DNA of 12,624 bases from positions 1 through 12,624 of the forward strand of contig CALKBB010000223.1 of assembly GCA_937989795.1 (NCBI GenBank). The letters run 5' to 3'. Made by a program: the position numbers and the translations under genes. This DNA is from an uncultured Collinsella sp. Lineage in GTDB: Bacteria > Actinomycetota > Coriobacteriia > Coriobacteriales > Coriobacteriaceae. A model generated the notes under the pieces. The model ran no database searches and had not been told where the DNA came from. It saw nothing but the letters and a program-made list of their open reading frames with translations. Positions 1-6,207 of the stretch are shown here, one piece after another; within the stretch, counting starts at the first letter, position 1, and each line of letters opens with the position of its first letter.

Positions 1-1280
1 CCGTTCGCGCTGCGCGGCCGCGCGTTGACGAGCTCACCCGTTCGCGTGACGAGTCCCGTGCGCAGGCAAGCGACCTGGGTCTCCAGATTGCCGAAGCCAA
101 CGACGAGCTCGATCGCGTGCGCCGTGACGATTCCGAGGCAGCCGGCAAGCTCGCCGATGCCAAGGTTCGCCTGGCCCAGACGAGCGAGCGTCTTCGTTCG
201 CTGAAGGGCCGCGTGCCCGATCTGGAGCATCGCCTGGAGGGCATCGACCGCCGTATCCGCGGAACACGGCAGGCCTCGCGCTCGCTCGAGTTGCTGCGCC
301 TGCGCGTCGACCCCATGCACGAGCGCTATTCGGCCCTGCTGGATCGTGCATCGGATTGGGCCGCGCGCCTGCGTGACCAGGCTTCGCTCGAGGAGGCGGA
401 CTCGGCCTCGCTCAAGAAGACCATCGAGGACGCCAAGGCCGAGGTCTCCCGCGCCAAGGAGCGGGTCGATGCCGCCACCGCGACGCAAAATGAGTTCAAG
501 GTCGCACGCGGTAAGCTCGAGGTGCAGGTAGAGGCGGCCATCAAGGCCATTACTGCCGATGGCACCACGGTGCTCGAGGAAGCGCTCATGCTTCCTGCGC
601 CTACCGACCGCGACGCCGCCGAGCGCGAGCTCAACCAGCTCGTGCGCCAGATCAACAACCTGGGCCCTGTGAACCAGGTTGCCATGGAGGAGTACGAGCA
701 GCTCAAGCGCCGCGCCGATTACATCGAGGAGCAGCTGGCCGATCTTGAGAGCGCACGCAAGGCGCTCACCAAGATCACGGTGGCCATCGACCGCAAGATG
801 CGTAAGGCCTTCCTGGTGACCTTTGAGAAGGTCGATGCGAACTTCCGCGAGATCTTCGCCATGCTGTTCCCGGGTGGCCAGGCACATCTGGAGATGACCG
901 ATCCTGAGCATCCAGCCGAGACGGGCATCGAGGTCGTGGCGCAGCCGCGTGGCAAGCGCATCACCAAGATGATGCTCATGTCGGGTGGCGAGAAGAGCCT
1001 GACAGCGCTCGCCTTGCTCTTTGCCGTGTATCGCACGCGCACGGTGCCGTTCTATGTGCTGGACGAGGTCGAGGCGGCACTCGATGACGCCAACCTGTCC
1101 AAGCTCATCGGCGCACTCGACGTGTTGCGTTCCGATACGCAGCTCTTGGTTATCTCGCACCAGCGCCGTACTATGGAGGACGCTGACGTCCTCTACGGCG
1201 TCTCGATGCAAGCCGACGGCGTCAGTCGCGTCGTCTCTCAAAAACTCGATCGCGAAACCGGAAAGGTCGTGAATGCATAA
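1..1280 (+). CDS. smc: Chromosome segregation ATPase SMC, C-terminal part (5' end outside window)
   Basis: The reading frame is open from base 3 and encodes the last 425 residues of a protein whose family is usually about 1,180 residues, so the N-terminal head and hinge lie upstream. The first ~240 visible residues are charged and Glu/Ala/Arg/Leu-rich, as in the returning arm of the SMC coiled coil. The C-terminal head follows: a FEKVDANFREIF segment, the ABC signature MSGGEKS (about residue 326), the Walker B/D-loop region FYVLDEVEAALDDAN (about 350-364) and the H-loop region LLVISHQRRTMEDAD. In the family, this head dimerises with the N-terminal head on ATP and, with ScpA/ScpB, condenses and segregates the chromosome. 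The stop codon overlaps the ftsY ATG by one base (TAATG), which points to co-transcription and translational coupling. An ATG- or GTG-started shorter protein is not needed, because the frame runs off the left edge. Confidence 0.96.
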   Translation, partial: VRAARPRVDELTRSRDESRAQASDLGLQIAEANDELDRVRRDDSEAAGKLADAKVRLAQTSERLRSLKGRVPDLEHRLEGIDRRIRGTRQASRSLELLRLRVDPMHERYSALLDRASDWAARLRDQASLEEADSASLKKTIEDAKAEVSRAKERVDAATATQNEFKVARGKLEVQVEAAIKAITADGTTVLEEALMLPAPTDRDAAERELNQLVRQINNLGPVNQVAMEEYEQLKRRADYIEEQLADLESARKALTKITVAIDRKMRKAFLVTFEKVDANFREIFAMLFPGGQAHLEMTDPEHPAETGIEVVAQPRGKRITKMMLMSGGEKSLTALALLFAVYRTRTVPFYVLDEVEAALDDANLSKLIGALDVLRSDTQLLVISHQRRTMEDADVLYGVSMQADGVSRVVSQKLDRETGKVVNA

Positions 1281-2197
1281 TGGGATTCTTCGATGCTCTC
1301 TCGCGCGGACTTGAGCGCAGCCGCGAGGCCCTCAACGAGGTCTTTTACTTTGGCGGCGAGGTCGATGAGGATTTTTGGGAGGATCTAGAGGACACCCTCG
1401 TCATGGGTGACATGGGTGCCGAGGTCGCCATTCAGGTCTCCGATGACCTGCGCGATGCCGCGGCCAAGAAGAACCTCAAGACCGCCCCGCAACTCCGTCG
1501 CGCCCTGGCCGAGCAGCTCGAGCAACATTTTGTGCCCGCCGAGCGAGATCCGTTCGCCGACACGCCGAGCTGCGTGCTGTTTGTGGGCATTAACGGTGCC
1601 GGCAAGACCACCACGGTCGGCAAGATCGCGAGCGCCATGGCTGCCCGCGGCAAGAACGTCGTGATCGGTTCGGCCGATACCTTCCGCGCCGCCGCCATCG
1701 AGCAACTCGATGTGTGGGGCCAGCGCGCAGGCGTCCCCGTCATCAAGCGCGACCGCGGCTCCGACCCGGCAAGCGTTTGCTACGACGTGCTCGACGAGGC
1801 CGACAAGCGCGGCAGCGACCTGGTGCTTATCGACACCGCCGGCCGTCTGCACACGAGCCCCGAACTCATGCGTGAGCTTGCCAAGGTGGTCAACGTGACG
1901 CGTAAGCGCGCCGCCAATATGGCCGCCGGCCCCATGCCGGTCTCGGTCGTCCTCGTGATCGATGCCGCGACAGGCCAAAACGGTCTGAACCAGGCGCTCG
2001 AGTTTAACGAGGCGCTGGGCCTGGACGGTATTATCATGACTAAGCTCGACGGCACGGCTAAGGGCGGTATCGCCATGGCCGTTGCCGAGAAGCTCAAGCT
2101 CCCGATCCTGCGCGTGGGCGTGGGCCAGCAGGTCGATGACCTGCAGGAGTTCAATGCCAAAGATTTCTGCCGCGCCCTGGTGGGCGAGTCCAATTAA
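1280..2197 (+). CDS. ftsY: Signal recognition particle receptor FtsY
   Basis: This 305-residue protein is an SRP-family GTPase at the inner face of the membrane. It docks the Ffh-ribosome complex at the translocon. Residues 1-90 form the helical N domain. The G domain follows, with P-loop GINGAGKT (103-110), the SRP-specific DTFRAAAIEQL segment (133-143), G3 DTAGR (185-189), the guanine-specificity motif TKLD (254-257) and the closing loop KGGIAMAV (261-268). The VGVGQQVDDLQEFN stretch (279-292) is typical of FtsY rather than Ffh, and there is no M domain. The long acidic A domain seen in E. coli is absent, as in many Gram-positive-type FtsY proteins. A short N-terminal amphipathic region (residues 1-20) may touch the membrane. 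The ATG overlaps the smc stop, and ffh begins 10 bases downstream. The ribosome-binding site is weak, which fits coupling to smc translation. Confidence 0.97.
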   Translation: MGFFDALSRGLERSREALNEVFYFGGEVDEDFWEDLEDTLVMGDMGAEVAIQVSDDLRDAAAKKNLKTAPQLRRALAEQLEQHFVPAERDPFADTPSCVLFVGINGAGKTTTVGKIASAMAARGKNVVIGSADTFRAAAIEQLDVWGQRAGVPVIKRDRGSDPASVCYDVLDEADKRGSDLVLIDTAGRLHTSPELMRELAKVVNVTRKRAANMAAGPMPVSVVLVIDAATGQNGLNQALEFNEALGLDGIIMTKLDGTAKGGIAMAVAEKLKLPILRVGVGQQVDDLQEFNAKDFCRALVGESN

Positions 2198-2207
2198 GGA
2201 GTGACTA

Positions 2208-3683
2208 GTGTTTGATTCCCTGAGCGATCGCCTCAACGACACATTTGACCGCCTGCGCGGCAAGGGCAAGCTGACCGAGGCCGACATTACCTCGGCAATG
2301 CGCGACATTCGCATGGCGCTGCTCGAGGCCGACGTCAACTTCAAGGTCGTCAAGGAGTTCGTCGCCAAGACCAAGGAGCGCTGCATGACCGCCGAGGTCA
2401 TGGAGTCACTGTCGCCGGCGCAAAACGTCGTCAAGATCGTGCTCGACGAGCTCACCGAGATGCTCGGCTCTACCGAGAGCAAGCTCGTCTTTAGCAACCG
2501 CATTCCCAATGTCATCATGCTCGTGGGCCTGCAGGGCTCCGGTAAGACCACGGCGGCCGTAAAGCTGGCCTACCAGCTCAAGAAGCAGGGCCGCTCGCCG
2601 CTTCTCGCCGCGTGCGACGTCTACCGTCCCGCAGCTGCCGACCAGCTGGCCACGCTCGGTGCCGAGATCGGCGTACCGGTCTTCCGCGGCGACGGTGCGC
2701 ACCCGGTCGATATCGCCAAGGGCGCCATCCAGGAGGCCGTCGGCCACCTGCGCGATGTGGTCATCGTCGATACCGCCGGTCGTCTGCAGATCGACGAGCA
2801 GATGATGCAGGAGGCCGTGGATATCAAGAAGGCCGTCAAGCCCGATCAGGTGCTGATGGTCGTCGATGCCATGACCGGCCAGGATATCGTCAACGTCGTC
2901 TCGACCTTCGCCGAGCGCACCGACTTTGATGGCGTGATTATCTCCAAGCTCGACGGAGACGCCCGTGGCGGTGGCGCACTTTCGGTGCGTCAGGTGACCG
3001 GCAAGCCCATCAAGTTCGTGAGCATGGGCGAGAAGCCCGATTCGCTTGAGCCGTTCTATCCCGATCGCATGGCCAAGCGCATTCTGGGTATGGGCGATGT
3101 TGTCGGCATCATCGAGAAGGCCCAGGAGGCGGCTGATGCAGAGCAGCTTGAGGCTGCCGAGCGTATGCTGCGCGAGGGCTTCACCATGAACGATATGCTC
3201 GACCAGATGAAAGCCGTCAAGAAGATGGGCGGCATGAAGGGCATCCTGGGTATGCTCCCCGGCGGCCAGCGCGCGCTCAACCAGATGGGCGGCAATTTGG
3301 ATGAGGGCATCTTCGACAAGAACGAGGCCATCATCATGTCGATGACCAAGGAGGAGCGCCTTCGCCCCTCCATCATCAACGGCCAGCGCCGTGCCCGCAT
3401 TGCCAAGGGCGCCGGCGTGACCCCCACCGAGGTCAATAGCCTTATGAAGCAGTGGGGCGAGATGAATAAGATGATGGGCCGCATGCGCACGATGGCCAAT
3501 CAGGCACAGGCCGGCGGCAAGAAGGGCAAAAAGGGTAAGAAGGGCAAGAAGATGCGCATGCCCAATATCCCTGGCCTGGACGCTATGGGTCTGGGCGGCA
3601 TGGGCGGCCTGGGTACGGGCGGTCCCAAGTCCGATATGGAGCTGCTGCGCCAGATGGAAGCGCAGATGCGTAATAAAAAGTAA
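2208..3683 (+). CDS. ffh: Signal recognition particle GTPase Ffh (SRP54)
   Basis: This 491-residue protein binds signal peptides and 4.5S/SRP RNA and delivers ribosomes to FtsY. The N domain covers about residues 1-90. The G domain has P-loop GLQGSGKT (107-114), CDVYRPAAADQL (136-147), DTAGR (188-192) and SKLDGDARGG (246-255). The Met-rich M domain runs from about 325, with a finger-loop region MKGILGMLPGG (343-353). The RNA-binding helices around SMTKEERLRPS (378-388) and RRARIAKGAG (394-403) follow. The C-terminus is unusual: a Lys/Gly run (437-448), then a Gly/Met-rich stretch (449-470). I chose GTG at 2208 because AAGGAG (2196-2201) sits 6 bases upstream and because the protein then begins with the family-typical MFDSLSDRL. 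It follows ftsY directly, so both halves of the targeting GTPase pair are co-expressed. It is followed by a hairpin. Confidence 0.97.
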   Translation: MFDSLSDRLNDTFDRLRGKGKLTEADITSAMRDIRMALLEADVNFKVVKEFVAKTKERCMTAEVMESLSPAQNVVKIVLDELTEMLGSTESKLVFSNRIPNVIMLVGLQGSGKTTAAVKLAYQLKKQGRSPLLAACDVYRPAAADQLATLGAEIGVPVFRGDGAHPVDIAKGAIQEAVGHLRDVVIVDTAGRLQIDEQMMQEAVDIKKAVKPDQVLMVVDAMTGQDIVNVVSTFAERTDFDGVIISKLDGDARGGGALSVRQVTGKPIKFVSMGEKPDSLEPFYPDRMAKRILGMGDVVGIIEKAQEAADAEQLEAAERMLREGFTMNDMLDQMKAVKKMGGMKGILGMLPGGQRALNQMGGNLDEGIFDKNEAIIMSMTKEERLRPSIINGQRRARIAKGAGVTPTEVNSLMKQWGEMNKMMGRMRTMANQAQAGGKKGKKGKKGKKMRMPNIPGLDAMGLGGMGGLGTGGPKSDMELLRQMEAQMRNKK

Positions 3684-3703
3684 CGACTGGTTGAGTCGTG
3701 TAT

Positions 3704-3743
3704 GGCGAAGGCCGCCCGGATGGTATTCCAGGCGGCCTTCGCC
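3704..3743. terminator. Hairpin between convergent ffh and the DUF134-NifX gene (probable bidirectional terminator)
   Basis: A perfect 13-bp inverted repeat (GGCGAAGGCCGCC at 3704-3716, complementary arm at 3731-3743) has a 14-base loop. It lies 20 bases after the ffh stop and 56 bases beyond the stop of the convergent gene. No real T-run follows on either strand, so efficient intrinsic termination is uncertain. The position between convergent genes makes a shared terminator the simplest reading. Confidence 0.6.
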
Positions 3744-3799
3744 GTTCGTTCGCAGGTTGTTGCGCACGTGGAAGCGTGCTGGCGCCAGGGCATTTGCCG

Positions 3800-4228
3800 T
3801 TAGTGGCAGCCGCAGCCCTCGTGACCCTCGTGCTCGTGATGGCCGTGGCAGCTGCAGGACTCGCCATGTTCGTGGGCGTGATCGTGGTCATGGCCGTGGC
3901 AGCCGCACGTGGCCTCGCCGGTCTGTGCGAGCCTGCCGGCAATGAGGGCCTCGACGCAGGCGTCGCAGCTGCCCTGGGCGCCCGCATAGACCGTGATGCC
4001 GGCTTGGGTGAGCGCGTTGATGGCACCGCCGCCGATGCCGCCGCAGATGAGCGTGTCAACGCCACCGTTGGCGAGCAGGCCCGCCAAGGCGCCGTGGCCG
4101 GTGCCACCGGTGCCCACGACCTGCTCGTTGAGCACCTTGCCATCCTGGATGTCGTAGATCTTGAACTGTTCGCTGCGGCCAAAGTGCATAAAGATGCTGC
4201 CGTTGTCGTACGTCGTTGCCACCCTCAT
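3800..4228 (-). CDS. Possible internally started short form: NifX-like domain plus His/Cys tail
   Basis: This is the same frame and stop as the fusion protein above, starting at Met113. On the minus strand AAAGGAGGT (4236-4244) lies 7 bases before ATG 4228. That is a better ribosome-binding site than the one serving the full-length start. The product would have 142 residues and begin MRVATTYDNG, which is how stand-alone NifX-like proteins of this kind begin. The linker residues AKEVGT of the long form are encoded by this ribosome-binding site and its spacer. This suggests two formerly separate coupled genes, or a deliberate two-product arrangement. Whether the short form is made cannot be decided from sequence. 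Confidence 0.45.
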   Translation of the reverse strand: MRVATTYDNGSIFMHFGRSEQFKIYDIQDGKVLNEQVVGTGGTGHGALAGLLANGGVDTLICGGIGGGAINALTQAGITVYAGAQGSCDACVEALIAGRLAQTGEATCGCHGHDHDHAHEHGESCSCHGHHEHEGHEGCGCH

Positions 4229-4564
4229 GGTGCCGACCTCCTTTGCTGGCCATTCGGCCGTCGTCGTGGTGATGGGGGAGTATGCGATATTACCGCCCTT
4301 GATACTCAGCGCGCGCCCGTTGACCAGCGCGTTTGCCACCTTGCGATGCGCACGGCTGCAGATGGCCGCCACGGTGGCGCGAGCGATGCCCATGTGCTGG
4401 GCGACGGTCTGCTGATTGAGGCCTTCCAGGTCGCACAGCCGCAGGACTTCGAGCTCGTCGACCGTCATCTCGATGGCGTCTCCGCTGGCAAGGCCGTCAG
4501 GGGTAAAGCCGCGATATTCGGGGATGATCCCGACGCGGCGCAGTTTCTCGCGTCTTCCTGCCAT
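3800..4564 (-). CDS. DUF134 helix-turn-helix / NifX-NifB-like cofactor-binding fusion protein with His/Cys-rich tail
   Basis: The protein has 254 residues in three parts. Residues 1-95 match the DUF134 family of sigma-like HTH proteins (REKLRRVGIIPEYRGF, then MTVDELEVLRLCDLEGLNQQTVAQHMGIARATV as the HTH region, given here in pieces at 33-65). Residues 113-218 match the NifX/NifB dinitrogenase iron-molybdenum cofactor-binding fold (MRVATTYDNG, HFGRSEQF, GGTGHGALAGLLANGGVDTLICGGIGGGA). The last 35 residues hold 12 His and 6 Cys, including three CxCH motifs. The domain families suggest a DNA-binding protein that senses or carries a metal or iron-sulfur cluster; the actual ligand is unknown. I chose ATG at 4564 because AAGGAG (minus strand, 4570-4575) is 5 bases upstream; the in-frame GTG at 4570 would lie in that site. 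An internal AAAGGAGGT before Met113 suggests a second, shorter product. Nearby near-palindromes may be its own operator (inference). Confidence 0.85.
   Translation of the reverse strand: MAGRREKLRRVGIIPEYRGFTPDGLASGDAIEMTVDELEVLRLCDLEGLNQQTVAQHMGIARATVAAICSRAHRKVANALVNGRALSIKGGNIAYSPITTTTAEWPAKEVGTMRVATTYDNGSIFMHFGRSEQFKIYDIQDGKVLNEQVVGTGGTGHGALAGLLANGGVDTLICGGIGGGAINALTQAGITVYAGAQGSCDACVEALIAGRLAQTGEATCGCHGHDHDHAHEHGESCSCHGHHEHEGHEGCGCH
4236..4244 (-). promoter_or_regulatory. Strong internal ribosome-binding site within the fusion gene
   Basis: The minus-strand reading is AAAGGAGGT, an extended match to the anti-Shine-Dalgarno sequence, with 7-base spacing to the in-frame ATG at 4228 that opens the NifX-like domain. 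Confidence 0.55.
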
Positions 4565-4576
4565 GCACACTCCTTA

Positions 4577-4591
4577 TCTGACATATGTCAA
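4577..4591 (+). promoter_or_regulatory. Operator-like palindrome, site 1 (TGACATATGTCA core)
   Basis: The core at 4579-4590 is a perfect 12-bp palindrome, 4 bases upstream of the ribosome-binding site of the DUF134-NifX gene. Extended by flanks it reads TCTGACATATGTCAA. A nearly identical copy lies at 4631-4645 in the opposite orientation. Placement at the likely transcription start of the minus-strand gene suits a repressor site; binding by the adjacent HTH protein is an inference. Confidence 0.5.
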
Positions 4592-4595
4592 CAAT

Positions 4596-4624
4596 AGAAT
4601 AGCGAACGCGCAGATTTGCGCAAG
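4596..4624 (-). promoter_or_regulatory. Possible promoter of the DUF134-NifX gene
   Basis: On the minus strand, TTGCGC is followed after 16 bases by TATTCT (4596-4601). This would place the start of transcription within or next to palindrome site 1, with site 2 just upstream of the -35 element. The -35 match is modest, so this is tentative. Confidence 0.3.
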
Positions 4625-4630
4625 GCATTT

Positions 4631-4645
4631 TTGGCATATGTCAGA
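4631..4645 (-). promoter_or_regulatory. Operator-like palindrome, site 2 (TGACATATGCCA core on minus strand)
   Basis: Read on the minus strand this is TCTGACATATGCCAA, matching site 1 at 14 of 15 positions. The core centres are about 53 bp apart, close to five helical turns, so both sites would face the same side of DNA. The site also lies about 46 bases upstream of the thyA -10-like element, so it could influence both divergent genes. Confidence 0.45.
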
Positions 4646-4690
4646 AAATGAGGGCTTATGTTTGGGCTGTGGGGCCGCGTGCGCCTGGGC

Positions 4691-4696
4691 TACAAT
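4691..4696 (+). promoter_or_regulatory. Possible -10 element of thyA
   Basis: TACAAT lies 34 bases before the thyA ATG. No convincing -35 hexamer is found at the usual distance; TTGGGC at 4662-4667 is too far upstream at 23 bases. This is a low-confidence call. Confidence 0.3.
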
Positions 4697-4730
4697 GAAT
4701 TTCGCTTTTAGGCGACTGACAGGAGGGTCA

Positions 4731-5579
4731 ATGAGCAAGGCTGATCAACAGTTTGTAACCATGTGCCGCGATATCTTGGACCATGGCACCACCACCGAGG
4801 GCCAAAAGGTCCGACCGGTGTGGGAGGACGGCACCCCTGCCTATACCATTAAGAACTTTGGCGTTACGGCTCGCTACGACCTGCGTGAGGAGTTTCCCGC
4901 GCTCACACTGCGTCGCACGGCGCTTAAGTCTGCCATGGACGAGATTCTGTGGATCTATCAAAAGAAGTCAAATAACGTCCACGACCTCAACAGCCATATT
5001 TGGGATGAGTGGGCCGACGAGACTGGCTCCATCGGCAAGGCCTACGGGTACCAGATTGGGCAGAAAAGCCATTATGCCGAGGGTGACTTTGACCAGATGG
5101 ACCGCGTGCTGTACGACCTTAAGAACACGCCGTACAGCCGCCGCATTATGACCAACACCTACGTGTTTAGCGACCTGTCCGAGATGCACCTGTATCCGTG
5201 CGCCTACAGCGTGACCTATAACGTGACGCAGCGCCCGCAGGACGATAAACCCACACTCAACATGATTCTCAACCAGCGCAGCCAAGACATTTTGGCCGCC
5301 AACAACTGGAATGTGTGCCAGTACGCCATTTTGCTGATGATGGTCGCGCAGTCGGTCGATATGATTCCCGGCGAGCTGCTGCACGTGATCGCCGATGCCC
5401 ATATTTATGACCGTCATGTCGATATCGTCCGTGAGCTTATCGAGCGTCCACAGTTTGCGGCCCCCAAGGTAACGCTTAACCCCGATGTGCACGATTTCTA
5501 TGCGTTTACGACCGATGACCTTATCGTGGAGGGCTACGAGCACGGCCCGCAGGTCAAGAACATTCCCATTGCGGTGTAG
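4731..5579 (+). CDS. thyA: Thymidylate synthase ThyA
   Basis: This cytoplasmic enzyme of 282 residues converts dUMP to dTMP using 5,10-methylene-THF as both methyl donor and reductant, releasing DHF. The catalytic cysteine is Cys157 in LYPCAYS. dUMP-phosphate binding residues are visible as Arg137-Arg138 (PYSRRIM) and Arg183/Ser184/Asp186 (QRSQD). Asn194 (NNWNVCQY) and His224/Tyr226 (HIYDRH) contact the base and sugar. The LLWIYQKKSNNVHDLN-like segment (72-87) resembles the Bacillus subtilis ThyA type rather than the E. coli type. I chose ATG 4731 because AGGAGGG (4721-4727) lies just upstream and because the frame extending left to 4416 would overlap the divergent gene and matches no ThyA sequence. 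folA follows at once, making a thymidylate-folate operon. Confidence 0.97.
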   Translation: MSKADQQFVTMCRDILDHGTTTEGQKVRPVWEDGTPAYTIKNFGVTARYDLREEFPALTLRRTALKSAMDEILWIYQKKSNNVHDLNSHIWDEWADETGSIGKAYGYQIGQKSHYAEGDFDQMDRVLYDLKNTPYSRRIMTNTYVFSDLSEMHLYPCAYSVTYNVTQRPQDDKPTLNMILNQRSQDILAANNWNVCQYAILLMMVAQSVDMIPGELLHVIADAHIYDRHVDIVRELIERPQFAAPKVTLNPDVHDFYAFTTDDLIVEGYEHGPQVKNIPIAV

Positions 5580-5588
5580 GTGGCGCTT

Positions 5589-6107
5589 ATGACGTGTAAG
5601 CTTTCTGCCATCGTCGCCGTGTGCGACGATTGGGGCATTGGGTGCGAGGGCGACATGGTGGTGTCCAATCGCGCCGACATGCGCCATTTTGTGGCCTGCA
5701 CCAAGGGTTGCCCAGTCATTATGGGGCGCAAGACGCTACTGAGTTTTCCCGGCGGGCGCCCGCTCAAGAACCGCCGCAATATCGTGCTTACCCGCGACGA
5801 GGATTTTGCGGTCGAGGGCGTTGACGTGGTACATAGCGTTGACGAAGCGCTCGCCACGGTAGCCGATGAACCCGTTGCGTGGGTGATCGGCGGCGGCGAG
5901 GTCTATCGGCAGTTTTTGCCGTACTGCGTGGAGGCCGAGGTCACGCATAACCACTGCGTCCATCCTGTGGACACGTATTTTCCCAATTTGGACGCCGATC
6001 CTGCATGGGAAGTTTCGCAGGCTGGCGGGGTTGCCACGATTGCCGCGGGCGAGGGCGACGAAGGCCTCGATTATGAGTTCGTGACGTATCGTCGCGTTGA
6101 GGCGTAA
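5589..6107 (+). CDS. folA: Dihydrofolate reductase
   Basis: The protein has 172 residues and reduces DHF to THF with NADPH, recycling the cofactor oxidised by ThyA encoded just upstream. Visible motifs are WGIG (15-18), the catalytic acid Asp30 in ADMRHF, the NADPH-binding VIMGRKT (43-49), RPLKNRRNIVLT (57-68), VIGGGEVYRQFLP (99-111) and DTYFP. The usual PWxLPxD motif is replaced by VVSNRAD, so the conserved Trp is a Val. The SFPGGRPLKNR segment fits a subgroup seen in clostridia and relatives. I chose ATG 5589 because AGGTGG (5578-5583) is 5 bases upstream and overlaps the thyA stop. An in-frame GTG directly after that stop (5580) has no ribosome-binding site. The overlap suggests translational coupling to thyA. 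Confidence 0.95.
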   Translation: MTCKLSAIVAVCDDWGIGCEGDMVVSNRADMRHFVACTKGCPVIMGRKTLLSFPGGRPLKNRRNIVLTRDEDFAVEGVDVVHSVDEALATVADEPVAWVIGGGEVYRQFLPYCVEAEVTHNHCVHPVDTYFPNLDADPAWEVSQAGGVATIAAGEGDEGLDYEFVTYRRVEA

Positions 6108-6151
6108 ATTGCCTGGCGTGAACGGTATCATCGGGTTGATTGAATGCATGG

Positions 6152-6170
6152 GGCGGCGCTTAGCGTCGCC
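6152..6170 (+). terminator. Possible intrinsic terminator of thyA-folA
   Basis: GGCGGCGC (6152-6159) pairs with GCGTCGCC (6163-6170) over 8 bp with one G:U pair and a 3-base loop, followed by the T-rich TCGTTTAGT. It lies 44 bases after the folA stop and before the next gene. Confidence 0.5.
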
Positions 6171-6207
6171 TCGTTTAGTATAGATGTGCTGTAAAGAAGG
6201 GTGCGGG

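Noticed and set aside
2406..3767. Long minus-strand open frame (453 codons) opposite ffh, and similar ones opposite ftsY (1385-2551) and the MATE gene (7650-8573)
   Set aside because: They lie antisense to clear conserved genes; GC-rich codon use leaves antisense frames open. The translations are His/Ala/Arg/Leu-rich without any family motif.
4416..4730. Upstream extension of the thyA frame
   Set aside because: It overlaps the divergent gene and its control region, the translation is Ser/Arg-rich and unlike ThyA, and a strong ribosome-binding site precedes ATG 4731.
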